Positions 51,064-59,029 of a DNA stretch of 64,000 nucleotides are shown here, one piece after another. This DNA is from Oscillospiraceae bacterium (GTDB lineage: Bacteria > Bacillota > Clostridia > Oscillospirales > Oscillospiraceae). The DNA is taken from contig SVKU01000002.1 in the NCBI GenBank assembly GCA_015068245.1, positions 124,001 to 188,000 of the forward strand. The letters run 5' to 3'. Made by a program: the position numbers and the translations under genes. The notes beneath the pieces were generated by a model, which did not search any database, had not been told where the DNA came from, and saw nothing but the letters and a program-made list of their open reading frames with translations. Position 1 is the first letter of the stretch; the number at the start of each line of letters is the position of its first letter.

Positions 51064-53184
51064 ATGGATGTTAAAAAGCTCAGCACATGGCTTCTTGACG
51101 GCGTTGAAGTACCCGAAGGTACTGCAGGTGCTGTCAAATACGAAACCGATGCCATCGCACCCGAAACCGGTCTTTATGCAGGCGGCATGACCAAGGGCAG
51201 CGCCGACTACCGTACCGCTCTGTTCGTAGACGGCGGCAAGATCGCTGAAAACCAGTCCGTCACCGCTGCCATCGTCGGTGGCTCCTACGATAGCGCAAAG
51301 TTGGAAGGCGGCGTTATCAAATCCGAAAACAAGCACTTCAACGGCGTTATGATCAACGACACCGACTATTCCGTCAAGGGTCTGACCATGGTCGCTCAGG
51401 GCTCCGGCGGCAACGACTTCAAAGGCTTCGGCGCAGGTATCGCCTGCTACGGCAAGTCCAATGTTGTTGTCGACGGCTATGCATTCGACGGTGCCGGTGC
51501 TATCCGCCACGGTGTTTTTGCCGGCGGCACCAAGCCCGAAGACAAACTGACCGTTACTGTTAAGAATTCTTTTGTCAAGTCCAACGGCTCCAAATACGAA
51601 AACGCTGCCGAAGGCATGTCCGGCTGCCCCTGGATGCTGGGCATCAGCAACGACGGTCACGCCAGAGCTACCATGATCGACGGTTATGCCGACGTTACCT
51701 ATGAAAGCGACATCCTTCTCAGCGACGGTTGGGGCGTTCTGTCCATCGACGACACCGGCGACACTGTAAAGTGGGGCGAATACTCCATCGACCTCAAGGT
51801 CAAAAACAGTGTTGTGGACGTTACTACCGAAAGTTCCTCCGACCCCAGCTGCTATGCCACCTATTCCATCGGCGGTTGCTTCAACAAGTTCTATGGCTGT
51901 ACCGTGGGCAATGCTGCCGATTCCGAAGCCTACAAGGCTCTGAAGGCTGCCATGAAAGACACCTGCGTCAGCTATGACTATGCCACCAAGAAATACGGCA
52001 TGACCTATGCCGCTGTTGTTGCCAACGAACACGCCAGCGCAGGCTGGTATGACGGCTGCAACGTCACCACCAAATACGGTGTCATGTACCACAAGACCGC
52101 CAACGTCCGTTGGGCTCCCGGCACCGAAAGCGAATTTGCTCCCTGCGGTGTTACCGAAGTCAAGAACTCCACCTTCAATACCTACGGCGCTGCCTTCCTG
52201 GTAAAGGCCTGCGTACCCGTTATCGAAGTTGAAAACTCCAAGTTCAATTCCGAAAAGGGTGTTATCGTCCAGCTGATGGTCTGCGACGACCCCGGCATGG
52301 GTAACCCCGCTTACGCCGAAAGCGTAGACACTTCCGCTCCCGTGGAAGCCGATCCCAAGTACAATCCCTATGACTACAACCTGAGAAACCAGACCTTCTT
52401 CCGCAAGTTCAACGTCAACGGCTTCGTGGGCGACGTTCAGGCCAGCTTCAAGGACTGCAAGGGCGAGACTGCTCTGAAGGGCAACTTCTTCAACAGCATC
52501 ACTGTTGAAACCGAAGGCGAAGGCATGAAATGGTGGGGTCAGAACCTGATCCTCAGCTTCGACAACTGCGAAATCGAAGGTGCCTGCTCCTCCTCCACCG
52601 CACTCCACGACGAATATTCCTTCTTCACCGCCAAGGCAGACAACGAATACGGCGCCATCGCCATCAATGCCGACGGTTATGAAATCAAGGGCAATTGGGA
52701 AAAGCCCAAGAGCAAGATGCCCGGCCCCATGCCCGACATGGGCGATATGCCCGGTGGCCCCGGTGGTCCCGGCGGTCCCGACATGGGTGGTGGCCCCGGT
52801 GGTCCCGGCGGTATGCCTGATATGGGCGGCATGATGCCCATGATGATGGCTGAACCCGCATGGGCTTTCACTCCCGAGCTGGATGAAAACGGCAACGTTA
52901 TCGTTATCGGTACCGAAAAGCTCACCGCCGATAAGGGTCACATCATTTCCACCGATGCAACTCTACTGGGCAACCTGAGCAACACCGCTTCCCCCACCGT
53001 CAACAACGGCGTTTGGGTAGCTCTGAAGAACGGTTCCGTTTGGACTCCCGTAGGTGACAGCTTCATCAGCAGGCTGGAAGTCGAATCCGGCTGCGAAATC
53101 AAGGGCACCGTCCTTATGGACGGCGCAGAAGTCGCTGTTGAACCCGGTAAGGTCTACACCGGCAAGATCCTTGTAAAAGGCTAA
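51064..53184 (+). CDS. Large beta-helix protein with internal Met/Gly/Pro tract
   Basis: The 706-aa protein has no signal peptide and a GAAAGGAAAAGG ribosome site. A long beta-solenoid shares rungs with the other three members (DGGKIAENQSVTAAIVGGSY, SDGWGVLSIDDTGD, CYATYSIGGCFNKFYGC). The low-complexity tract (about residues 555-595) mixes GGPGGPGG with Met-Pro-Asp-Met units. A short solenoid cap follows, with a C-terminal domain that parallels the pre-SLH part of the 29515 protein (VWVALKNGSVWTPVGDSFIS versus TLKNGTVWTVDGVNYLS). Codon use is extremely biased to C-ending codons, suggesting high expression. Possible cytoplasmic counterpart of the surface protein. Confidence 0.88.
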   Translation: MDVKKLSTWLLDGVEVPEGTAGAVKYETDAIAPETGLYAGGMTKGSADYRTALFVDGGKIAENQSVTAAIVGGSYDSAKLEGGVIKSENKHFNGVMINDTDYSVKGLTMVAQGSGGNDFKGFGAGIACYGKSNVVVDGYAFDGAGAIRHGVFAGGTKPEDKLTVTVKNSFVKSNGSKYENAAEGMSGCPWMLGISNDGHARATMIDGYADVTYESDILLSDGWGVLSIDDTGDTVKWGEYSIDLKVKNSVVDVTTESSSDPSCYATYSIGGCFNKFYGCTVGNAADSEAYKALKAAMKDTCVSYDYATKKYGMTYAAVVANEHASAGWYDGCNVTTKYGVMYHKTANVRWAPGTESEFAPCGVTEVKNSTFNTYGAAFLVKACVPVIEVENSKFNSEKGVIVQLMVCDDPGMGNPAYAESVDTSAPVEADPKYNPYDYNLRNQTFFRKFNVNGFVGDVQASFKDCKGETALKGNFFNSITVETEGEGMKWWGQNLILSFDNCEIEGACSSSTALHDEYSFFTAKADNEYGAIAINADGYEIKGNWEKPKSKMPGPMPDMGDMPGGPGGPGGPDMGGGPGGPGGMPDMGGMMPMMMAEPAWAFTPELDENGNVIVIGTEKLTADKGHIISTDATLLGNLSNTASPTVNNGVWVALKNGSVWTPVGDSFISRLEVESGCEIKGTVLMDGAEVAVEPGKVYTGKILVKG

Positions 53185-53193
53185 TCAAAATAT

Positions 53194-53228
53194 AAATCGG
53201 CAAGGCTTAATGCCTTGCCGATTTTATT
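53194..53228 (+). terminator. Terminator of beta-helix gene 3
   Basis: Arms AAATCGGCAAGGC/GCCTTGCCGATTT around TTAAT, followed by TATTTTG, nine bases after the stop. Confidence 0.9.
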
Positions 53229-53317
53229 TTGATAGGGGTTAGCGGTTAGGATTTATGGGTTAGGAGTGCTGTCGTTTCGAATACCAGCGATACCGAAAAA
53301 GGCAACGTACTTTTCAA

Positions 53318-54766
53318 TTATGATGGGTCTCCCACAATGCCTACAAACAGAGACAGTTGCCCCACGCCTGATGATATTACAAAGATGAACGGGCGATCAA
53401 GCGTCATGTCGCAATAGCCCTTTTCTTCCACAAAGGCTTCGCCTGCGGCAACTTCCAACATCACAAAAGATGCAGCGGTGCAGCCATTTTCATCTATTGT
53501 CACTCGGGTGGACTGGGTGGCTTTGTCCAGATACAGCGGCATACTGCTGAGGGGAGAAAAGTCTGCTCTGTCCCTTTCAAAGGCCTGTGTTATTCCCATT
53601 TCCTGAAGCTGTGGTTTCAGGTCGGCGGTATACTCGATATCAAATTTTGGAATTGCCCAGCGTATCTCACCGTAAATGGTTTCAGGGCTTTTCGAAAGCA
53701 GCTCATCCAGCACTCCGTTTTCCAAAAGCTGCTGAGGCGAAACACCGTCATCCGGGCGGATAAACAGCATACTGCCTCCTTGGGCAAACCTTATCCTCGC
53801 TGCATTGTAGCCATCTGCGGCAACAAAGTCTCCATCGGTGGTACGGTACATATAATCACAGGTCACTTCTGTTCCGTCCTGCTTGACAAACTGTCCGCTT
53901 TGGGTTTGGTCCGCATTGAACTTCCAATCCCACTGGTCGCAAAAATACAGGGTGGATAACTGCATCAGTGCATTTGCATCGCCATTGTCATTGGTCAAAG
54001 CTGTTTCAATGTCTGCAACCTGCTTTTCAAGCATTCCGCCTGTGCTCTCATTGAGCCAGGTTTGCACAGTTTCGTCCATTTCATCAGAACCGAACTCCCC
54101 CTCGTACACGGAGGTGAAATACTCGTCTGCAAGGATACTGATGGGCTGATCGGCAAACTCCAATCCCTCGTTGAGCCACAGCGAACTTGATGGAATTATG
54201 CTCGTAACTCCATCGTCAGTATACAAGCTGCGCCACAGTGCATTGCTTTGATTTCGGATAAGTTCTGCATCCGAACTGCCGATAAGGTCATATATCTGCT
54301 GTCGGGTATTTCCATCAGTCACCTCGCTGAGTCCGGCTAGGGACATATAAAGACTCAGCGGAGAAAAAACAGTGTTTTCGCTGTCGCTTTCCAGCAAAAT
54401 CTGTGCTGCCGCAGAGTTGGAAAAACTGCCAAGGTTATTCAAATACTCTCTGTCAGGGCTATCCTTTTTGATCTCCATCAGCTGTTGTTCCGCCTTGTCC
54501 CAAACAGCCTGATAGTCCTCCCAAACCTTATTCCACTGCTCATCGGTAAAGCTGTCAGTGTCCATATCAGCAGTAAAAACAGCGTAATCCACCAGTTCAG
54601 GGTACTCGGGATAAACCGCCTCCTTCACTGCATAAGCTGCCAGTTTGGATCCGGTCTCTTGTTGAGGTGCGGCGGATATATCTTGTTGCTCATTTGTCCG
54701 CGCTGCGCATCCGGCAGCAGGCAGCATAAGCACAACACCAAGCAACAAAGCAATGAATCTTTTCAT
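53318..54766 (-). CDS. Serpin-family lipoprotein
   Basis: The 482-aa protein has the lipobox MLPAAGC and a linker of about 100 residues, then the serpin fold: NTVFSPLSLYMSLAGLSEVTDGNT at the start and IPKFDIEYTADLKPQLQEMG in sheet A. The hinge/reactive loop is RVTIDENGCTAASFVMLEV, followed by LDRPFIFVI. The small residues T-A-A-S after the hinge Gly fit an inhibitory serpin, though Cys at a hinge position is unusual. It would sit on the membrane surface and trap serine or cysteine proteases from host or competitors. Surface protease protection of neighbouring exported proteins is inference. Single gene, AAGGAGG eight bases upstream. Confidence 0.9.
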   Translation of the reverse strand: MKRFIALLLGVVLMLPAAGCAARTNEQQDISAAPQQETGSKLAAYAVKEAVYPEYPELVDYAVFTADMDTDSFTDEQWNKVWEDYQAVWDKAEQQLMEIKKDSPDREYLNNLGSFSNSAAAQILLESDSENTVFSPLSLYMSLAGLSEVTDGNTRQQIYDLIGSSDAELIRNQSNALWRSLYTDDGVTSIIPSSSLWLNEGLEFADQPISILADEYFTSVYEGEFGSDEMDETVQTWLNESTGGMLEKQVADIETALTNDNGDANALMQLSTLYFCDQWDWKFNADQTQSGQFVKQDGTEVTCDYMYRTTDGDFVAADGYNAARIRFAQGGSMLFIRPDDGVSPQQLLENGVLDELLSKSPETIYGEIRWAIPKFDIEYTADLKPQLQEMGITQAFERDRADFSPLSSMPLYLDKATQSTRVTIDENGCTAASFVMLEVAAGEAFVEEKGYCDMTLDRPFIFVISSGVGQLSLFVGIVGDPS

Positions 54767-54862
54767 TTCCTCGCCCTCCTTTTTTAATTCTGACGCTTAT
54801 AAATGAAAAAAGTTCCCAAATATGCAGCAAAGGCCGGCGGTACATCCGCCGGCCAAGCTTCG

Positions 54863-56935
54863 TTATATCTGACTTGCTGCTGCAAAGCCGTGCTGGACGG
54901 CGAAGTGCATGTTCTGCACCTTGAAGCAGTCGCCTATGTACTGGGTATTCTTTGCAATGCCATAGAATTCCTTCATGGCGGCAGGTCTGGGTTTTGCACC
55001 GCTGGCCATAAGCACCAGGTCGGCTTCCAGTTTCTGCTCATTGCCTTCACGGTCAATGTAGTTAACGCTGCCTTCGTCTATGGACACATATTCCTTAACT
55101 CCGCAGCACTCATGGAATGTGGGGATGGAACGCCACTTCGCCTGCACCATGCTCAGGTAATGAGGACGGTTTGCATCGGAGGCAAGGCCTCTCTGACGGC
55201 TCATAACGGTGACTTCGTGACCGTTTTCGGCAAGATACATGCCGGTGTCAACGCCTATTTCACTGCCGCCGATAACTACGATTTTTTCAGGCAGTTCTCC
55301 GGCTTTACCAAAGGCATTGAAGGCGATGTCAACATTGGCACCGTCTGCGCCGGGGATGTTTGCCTTGATGAACTCGGGGCCGATGGCAACGATCAGTTCA
55401 TCAAATCCGTATCCCTCCAGCAGTTTGCGGTCAGCCTCGGTATTTTTGAGGATCTCAACACCGTTTTTAGTCAGCTGACGTTCCATCCAGTTGACCCAAT
55501 CCTGCATAGGCCACTTAAAGGATGCGTAATTTGCGTGGATAAGCTGTCCGCCGAGAACATCGTTCTTCTCAAACAGAGTAACAGTATGTCCGCGCTGAGC
55601 AGCAGTAAGGGCCGCCTGCAATCCGGCAGGGCCGCCACCGACCACGCCTACCTTCTTTAGCTTTGTAACCGGCTTGACAAGGCGGTCAAGCTTATCTTCA
55701 ATACCGATAACAGGGTTGACGGTGCAATAAGAACGGTATTTTTCGGAAGAATTGGGTACGTGACACTTGTTGCAGCGGACGCAGGGACGGACATCGTCTC
55801 CCCGCTCCTCGATGAGCTTGGTTGCCAGATCATCTTCGCAGATAAACAGGCGTGCCGTGGATATCATATCGCACTTGTTGTCGCGAATCACAGCTTCACA
55901 GTAGTCGGGATCCAGCAGGCCGGCAGTAGCACAAACCTTCATCTTGCCGCCCCTGGAAGCTATATCAGCCTTAACAGCAGCAGCCATATCAATACAGGGG
56001 CTGGGATTCTCTCTTGTGGAGGAGTAGCCGATGGGGTGCTGAGGATCCTGTTCGCCGTGGCGAATCTGGATAACGTCGATCAATCCTTCAGCCAGCTGGG
56101 TGAAACGACAGGTGTCCGCAATGGTGATGCCGTTCTTTTCTTCGCCGGAAACGATTATTTCCATGGGGAAATCCTTGCCATAAACACCGCGCAGAGCTTC
56201 AAACAGTTCCAGCACAAAACGGCAGCGATTGTCCACAGAGCCGCCGTATTCATCTTTACGACGGTTGGTCAGGGGCGACAGGAACATGGCTCCCAGATTG
56301 TTGCGGTATGCGTGATGAATTGCAAAATAGTCAAATCCAAGCTTGGTAAACAGTTTTGACCCTTCAACAGCTGCGTCAATATAGCGGCGTATCTGATCTT
56401 TGGTCAGCACATTGACAGCCCCGGTCCTCAGCAGATTATCTGCTCTTCGTTCGGCAGGCATACGAGCCATCATCTCACGAATGCTGGGCATTTTCATTCC
56501 CGCTGGTGCGGGTCCGGGCATAGGCATGGCTCCACCATCGGCTTCAAGCTTGTCAATTATTTCTTCCAACTCGGCTTCTTCAAGCTTCAGGCCGCCGTCT
56601 ACGTTTGTCATGGCAAAAGCGCCATAATAACGCAGACCGTCCACAAGCTGACAGATGTAGTTATGGGCAGAAGTGCTGGACATGTCCATTGTCGAAAAAT
56701 GGGTGCCGTAATCGTCCACATCGCAATTTTGCTTTACACCGTTTTCCATATGGCTGACGGTAACGGCTGCAGCGCCGTTCTTTGCTCTGTTGACCAGCAG
56801 GGTTATCCACTTTTCAGTGGGAAAAGGCTCTGCACCTTGAATAAAGTGGGGAGTAGAGGGCTGGGCTGTGAGCCTTGATTTCAACATTACACCGCCAACC
56901 TCAATGGGCGAAAGCAGGTTTTGATACTTGTGCAT
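54863..56935 (-). CDS. Old-Yellow-Enzyme/BaiCD-like flavoenzyme with Met/Pro-rich insert
   Basis: The 690-aa protein has the same three-part layout as the enzyme at 34592. The FMN barrel has an intact active-site segment FAIHHAYRNNLG and LSPLTNRRKDEYGGS. The [4Fe-4S] site is C385-x2-C388-x2-C391-x12-C404, and the FAD and NAD(P) domains carry VGVVGGGPAGLQAAL and KIVVIGGSEIGVDTGM. Residues 134-151 form an insert rich in Met, Pro and Gly (GGAMPMPGPAPAGMKMP) before an extra helical segment, in the part of the barrel that is G/P-rich in the 34592 protein. Such enzymes reduce enoates, dienoyl-CoA or bile-acid/phenolic enones. A ferredoxin gene lies directly upstream on the same strand. Confidence 0.92.
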   Translation of the reverse strand: MHKYQNLLSPIEVGGVMLKSRLTAQPSTPHFIQGAEPFPTEKWITLLVNRAKNGAAAVTVSHMENGVKQNCDVDDYGTHFSTMDMSSTSAHNYICQLVDGLRYYGAFAMTNVDGGLKLEEAELEEIIDKLEADGGAMPMPGPAPAGMKMPSIREMMARMPAERRADNLLRTGAVNVLTKDQIRRYIDAAVEGSKLFTKLGFDYFAIHHAYRNNLGAMFLSPLTNRRKDEYGGSVDNRCRFVLELFEALRGVYGKDFPMEIIVSGEEKNGITIADTCRFTQLAEGLIDVIQIRHGEQDPQHPIGYSSTRENPSPCIDMAAAVKADIASRGGKMKVCATAGLLDPDYCEAVIRDNKCDMISTARLFICEDDLATKLIEERGDDVRPCVRCNKCHVPNSSEKYRSYCTVNPVIGIEDKLDRLVKPVTKLKKVGVVGGGPAGLQAALTAAQRGHTVTLFEKNDVLGGQLIHANYASFKWPMQDWVNWMERQLTKNGVEILKNTEADRKLLEGYGFDELIVAIGPEFIKANIPGADGANVDIAFNAFGKAGELPEKIVVIGGSEIGVDTGMYLAENGHEVTVMSRQRGLASDANRPHYLSMVQAKWRSIPTFHECCGVKEYVSIDEGSVNYIDREGNEQKLEADLVLMASGAKPRPAAMKEFYGIAKNTQYIGDCFKVQNMHFAVQHGFAAASQI

Positions 56936-56976
56936 TTTCTTGACCTCCTTGTATCTCCTTTAAGTTCGATATCTAA

Positions 56977-57005
56977 ATTATAATATGGTTTTCACTTTGA
57001 TGCAA
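56977..57005 (-). promoter_or_regulatory. Promoter of the second flavoenzyme gene
   Basis: On the minus strand TTGCAT (57005-57000), 17 bases, TATAAT (56982-56977), then AAGGAGG six bases before the ATG. It is just past the ferredoxin terminator. Confidence 0.7.
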
Positions 57006-57010
57006 GCAAA

Positions 57011-57044
57011 AATAAACCTGCGGCAGCTGTGCCGCAGGTTTATT
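57011..57044 (-). terminator. Terminator of the ferredoxin gene
   Basis: Perfect 15-bp arms AATAAACCTGCGGCA/TGCCGCAGGTTTATT around GCTG. The minus strand continues TTTTGCTTG. Seven bases after the ferredoxin stop. Confidence 0.85.
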
Positions 57045-57050
57045 AAAAAT

Positions 57051-57224
57051 TTATGCTTCTTCGATTGCCTCAACGGGGCAGTTTTCGTAGCACATGCCGC
57101 ACTGGATGCAGGTCTCCTGATCGATAGCACGCAGGCCGGTGGGTCCGGGAGCGATAGCTCCAACGGGACAGTTGCTTTCGCACAGGCCGCAGCCGATGCA
57201 TTCTTCGGTAATTTTGTATGCCAT
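57051..57224 (-). CDS. Small 2[4Fe-4S] ferredoxin
   Basis: The 57-aa protein begins [15 protein letters not shown] at the ATG at 57222-57224, behind GAAAGGGAATAAAACA. Two motifs, [13 protein letters not shown] and [13 protein letters not shown], give the eight cysteines of a clostridial ferredoxin, and the C-terminus is EAIEEA. The loop between the clusters reads APGPTGLRA. It lies between the second flavoenzyme gene and the RbsB-like gene, with its own terminator. It is a plausible electron donor or acceptor for the flavoenzymes or for the kor complex. Confidence 0.93.
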   Translation of the reverse strand: MAYKITEECIGCGLCESNCPVGAIAPGPTGLRAIDQETCIQCGMCYENCPVEAIEEA

Positions 57225-57563
57225 TGTTTTATTCCCTTTCTGATGCAGTTAATACTACGATTATAATCTCAACCGCTTCTGTTTTACAGTAGTAAAACGA
57301 GCATCTTGTTGCAGTTTTCGACCTTTTTCACCTGCACACCTAATGTCAAATGGAGCATTTGCAAAGATTGTCGGATTTATCATGTGGAAATCCGGCATTT
57401 TCCTCACCTTTTGCATACTTTTTTCTGAATATTTGATAAAATCTCGACTTTCTTCATTGACTGCAAGCCGATTTTAGATTATTATATTGGTTGGCGATAT
57501 GCTTGTTGTTGCTACATACAAGTATTCACCATCATTTTAATTTGCTAGAAAGGAAATGACAAG
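57225..57563. other. Divergent regulatory spacer (339 bp)
   Basis: No gene is seen. It holds a CGGATTT/AAATCCG inverted repeat at 57372-57394 and the strong promoter at 57457-57485 for the downstream importer. The remaining 100 bases beside the ferredoxin start show no clear element. Confidence 0.55.
57457..57485 (+). promoter_or_regulatory. Promoter of the RbsBAC-like importer operon
   Basis: TTGACT (57457-57462), 17 bases, TATTAT (57480-57485). It is followed by an untranslated leader of about 70 bases to the ATG at 57564. Confidence 0.82.
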
Positions 57564-58829
57564 ATGAAAAAGATCCTTGCTCTCACTCTTGCCATGCTGA
57601 TGCTCCTGGCCATGTTCGCCGGCTGCGCCAGCAAAGAAGAAGCAGCCGAAGCTCCCGCTGAAGAGTCCGCTGCTGTTGAAGAAGCTCCCGTAGAGGAAGC
57701 TCCCGCTGAAGAAGCTGCTCCTGCAGAATTCACCTGGAACGGCCAGAAGGAAGTCTGGTCCATCCTCCCCACCACCGGCGCTGAAGGTCTTGTTTGGATC
57801 AACGACGCTATGGGCGCCATCATGGAAGCTGAAGGCTTTACCTATGTAAAGAAAGACGCTCAGGGCGACCCCACCGCTCAGGTCTCCTTCGTTGAAGACG
57901 CCATCGCTGCCGGCAACGTCGGTGCTCTGATGATCGCTGCCATGTCCGTTGACATGCTGGAAGAAGTTGTTATCAAGGCTCAGGAAGCCGGCATCGCTGT
58001 TGCTATGCTGGGTGCCGAACCCACCAACTACACCATCGGCGGCTGCGTTTACACCGCTTACGAAATCACCGGTATGTTCGCTGTTCAGGCTGCTGAACAC
58101 TGGGTACAGACCTCCGGCGCCAACGTTCCCAAGAACGCTGACGGCAAGTACGAAGTTGCTATCGACACCTATTACGACATCGCTGACGGCGTTTATCGTT
58201 CCAACGCTATCCGCGGCACTGTTGAAAAGTCCGACGTCCTGGCTCTGGTTTCCGAAACCACTTCCTACGGCAACTCCGCTTACTCCACCGCTTTCGACAA
58301 CGCTTCTGACGTTCTGAACGCCAACCCCGACTGCCACATCTTCATCGCTTACGAGCCTGAAGAAGCTATGGGTGCTGCCGACGCCATCGCTGACTATGTT
58401 GGTCAGAACGGCGGCGACCTCGCCGACTACTGTGTCATCCCCTGCTACGCAGAAGACAGTGCTTTCACCGCTATGTACGAAGAAGTTGCTGCTGATCCTT
58501 CCGCCAACGCTATCAAGGGCTATGCCACCTACGGCGACCCCGCTATGCCTTACGGCGACGAAGCTGCTGAAAAGCTCGGCAAGTCCTACGCTGCTGTTGA
58601 AGCTTTCTCCAAGGAACTGATGCCCGATCTGCCCATCATCTTCCCCCCTGTTATGACCGGTCAGCATCTTGCTGAGATCCTCCTCGGCACCTGCGGCATC
58701 GAAGGCTACACCTGGAACTACGGCGAAACCTACTACGACACCATCACTGCTGTGACCGTCGACGGTTTCAACGCCACCTGGTCCATGGGCGACGAGAACC
58801 CCGCTGCTGAGTATAAGGTACTCGACTAA
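57564..58829 (+). CDS. Sugar-type ABC importer substrate-binding lipoprotein (RbsB/BMP fold)
   Basis: The 421-aa protein has a lipobox MFAGC and an EAPAEE linker (about 24-55). A type I periplasmic-binding-protein fold follows, of the Peripla_BP_4 kind, with VSFVEDAIAAGNVGALMIAAMS and the DIADGVYRSNAIRG hinge region. It is the first gene of a three-gene importer. Codons are extremely biased, consistent with an abundant binding protein. A GC hairpin after the stop (58853-58883) probably limits read-through to the ATPase gene. Ligand unknown: ribose-, xylose- or autoinducer-like molecules are all possible. Confidence 0.92.
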   Translation: MKKILALTLAMLMLLAMFAGCASKEEAAEAPAEESAAVEEAPVEEAPAEEAAPAEFTWNGQKEVWSILPTTGAEGLVWINDAMGAIMEAEGFTYVKKDAQGDPTAQVSFVEDAIAAGNVGALMIAAMSVDMLEEVVIKAQEAGIAVAMLGAEPTNYTIGGCVYTAYEITGMFAVQAAEHWVQTSGANVPKNADGKYEVAIDTYYDIADGVYRSNAIRGTVEKSDVLALVSETTSYGNSAYSTAFDNASDVLNANPDCHIFIAYEPEEAMGAADAIADYVGQNGGDLADYCVIPCYAEDSAFTAMYEEVAADPSANAIKGYATYGDPAMPYGDEAAEKLGKSYAAVEAFSKELMPDLPIIFPPVMTGQHLAEILLGTCGIEGYTWNYGETYYDTITAVTVDGFNATWSMGDENPAAEYKVLD

Positions 58830-58852
58830 TTCCCTTAACAAGTAACTGATTA

Positions 58853-58883
58853 GGGGCGGCGTAAGTCAAACTTGCGCCGCCCC
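58853..58883 (+). terminator. Intercistronic hairpin / partial terminator
   Basis: GGGGCGGCGTAAG and CTTGCGCCGCCCC (one mismatch) around TCAAA, followed by GTTTC rather than a full U-run. Its position between the binding-protein and ATPase genes fits differential expression within the operon. Confidence 0.75.
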
Positions 58884-59029
58884 GTTTCAAAGCATAGATC
58901 CGGTGACCGGCAAACACAGGCACTCAAAAGCAGCCTTTCTGTTTTTTCGCCTGTTTGACCGATTTATGCACCGGTCACCAATTCATCGATTGCCGCCGAA
59001 TCACAAATTCGGTGATGGGAGGCGCTATT

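Noticed and set aside
51028-52941. A 637-codon minus-strand open frame opposite beta-helix gene 3
   Set aside because: Shadow of the codon-biased plus-strand gene; Gly/Val-rich sequence with no domain.
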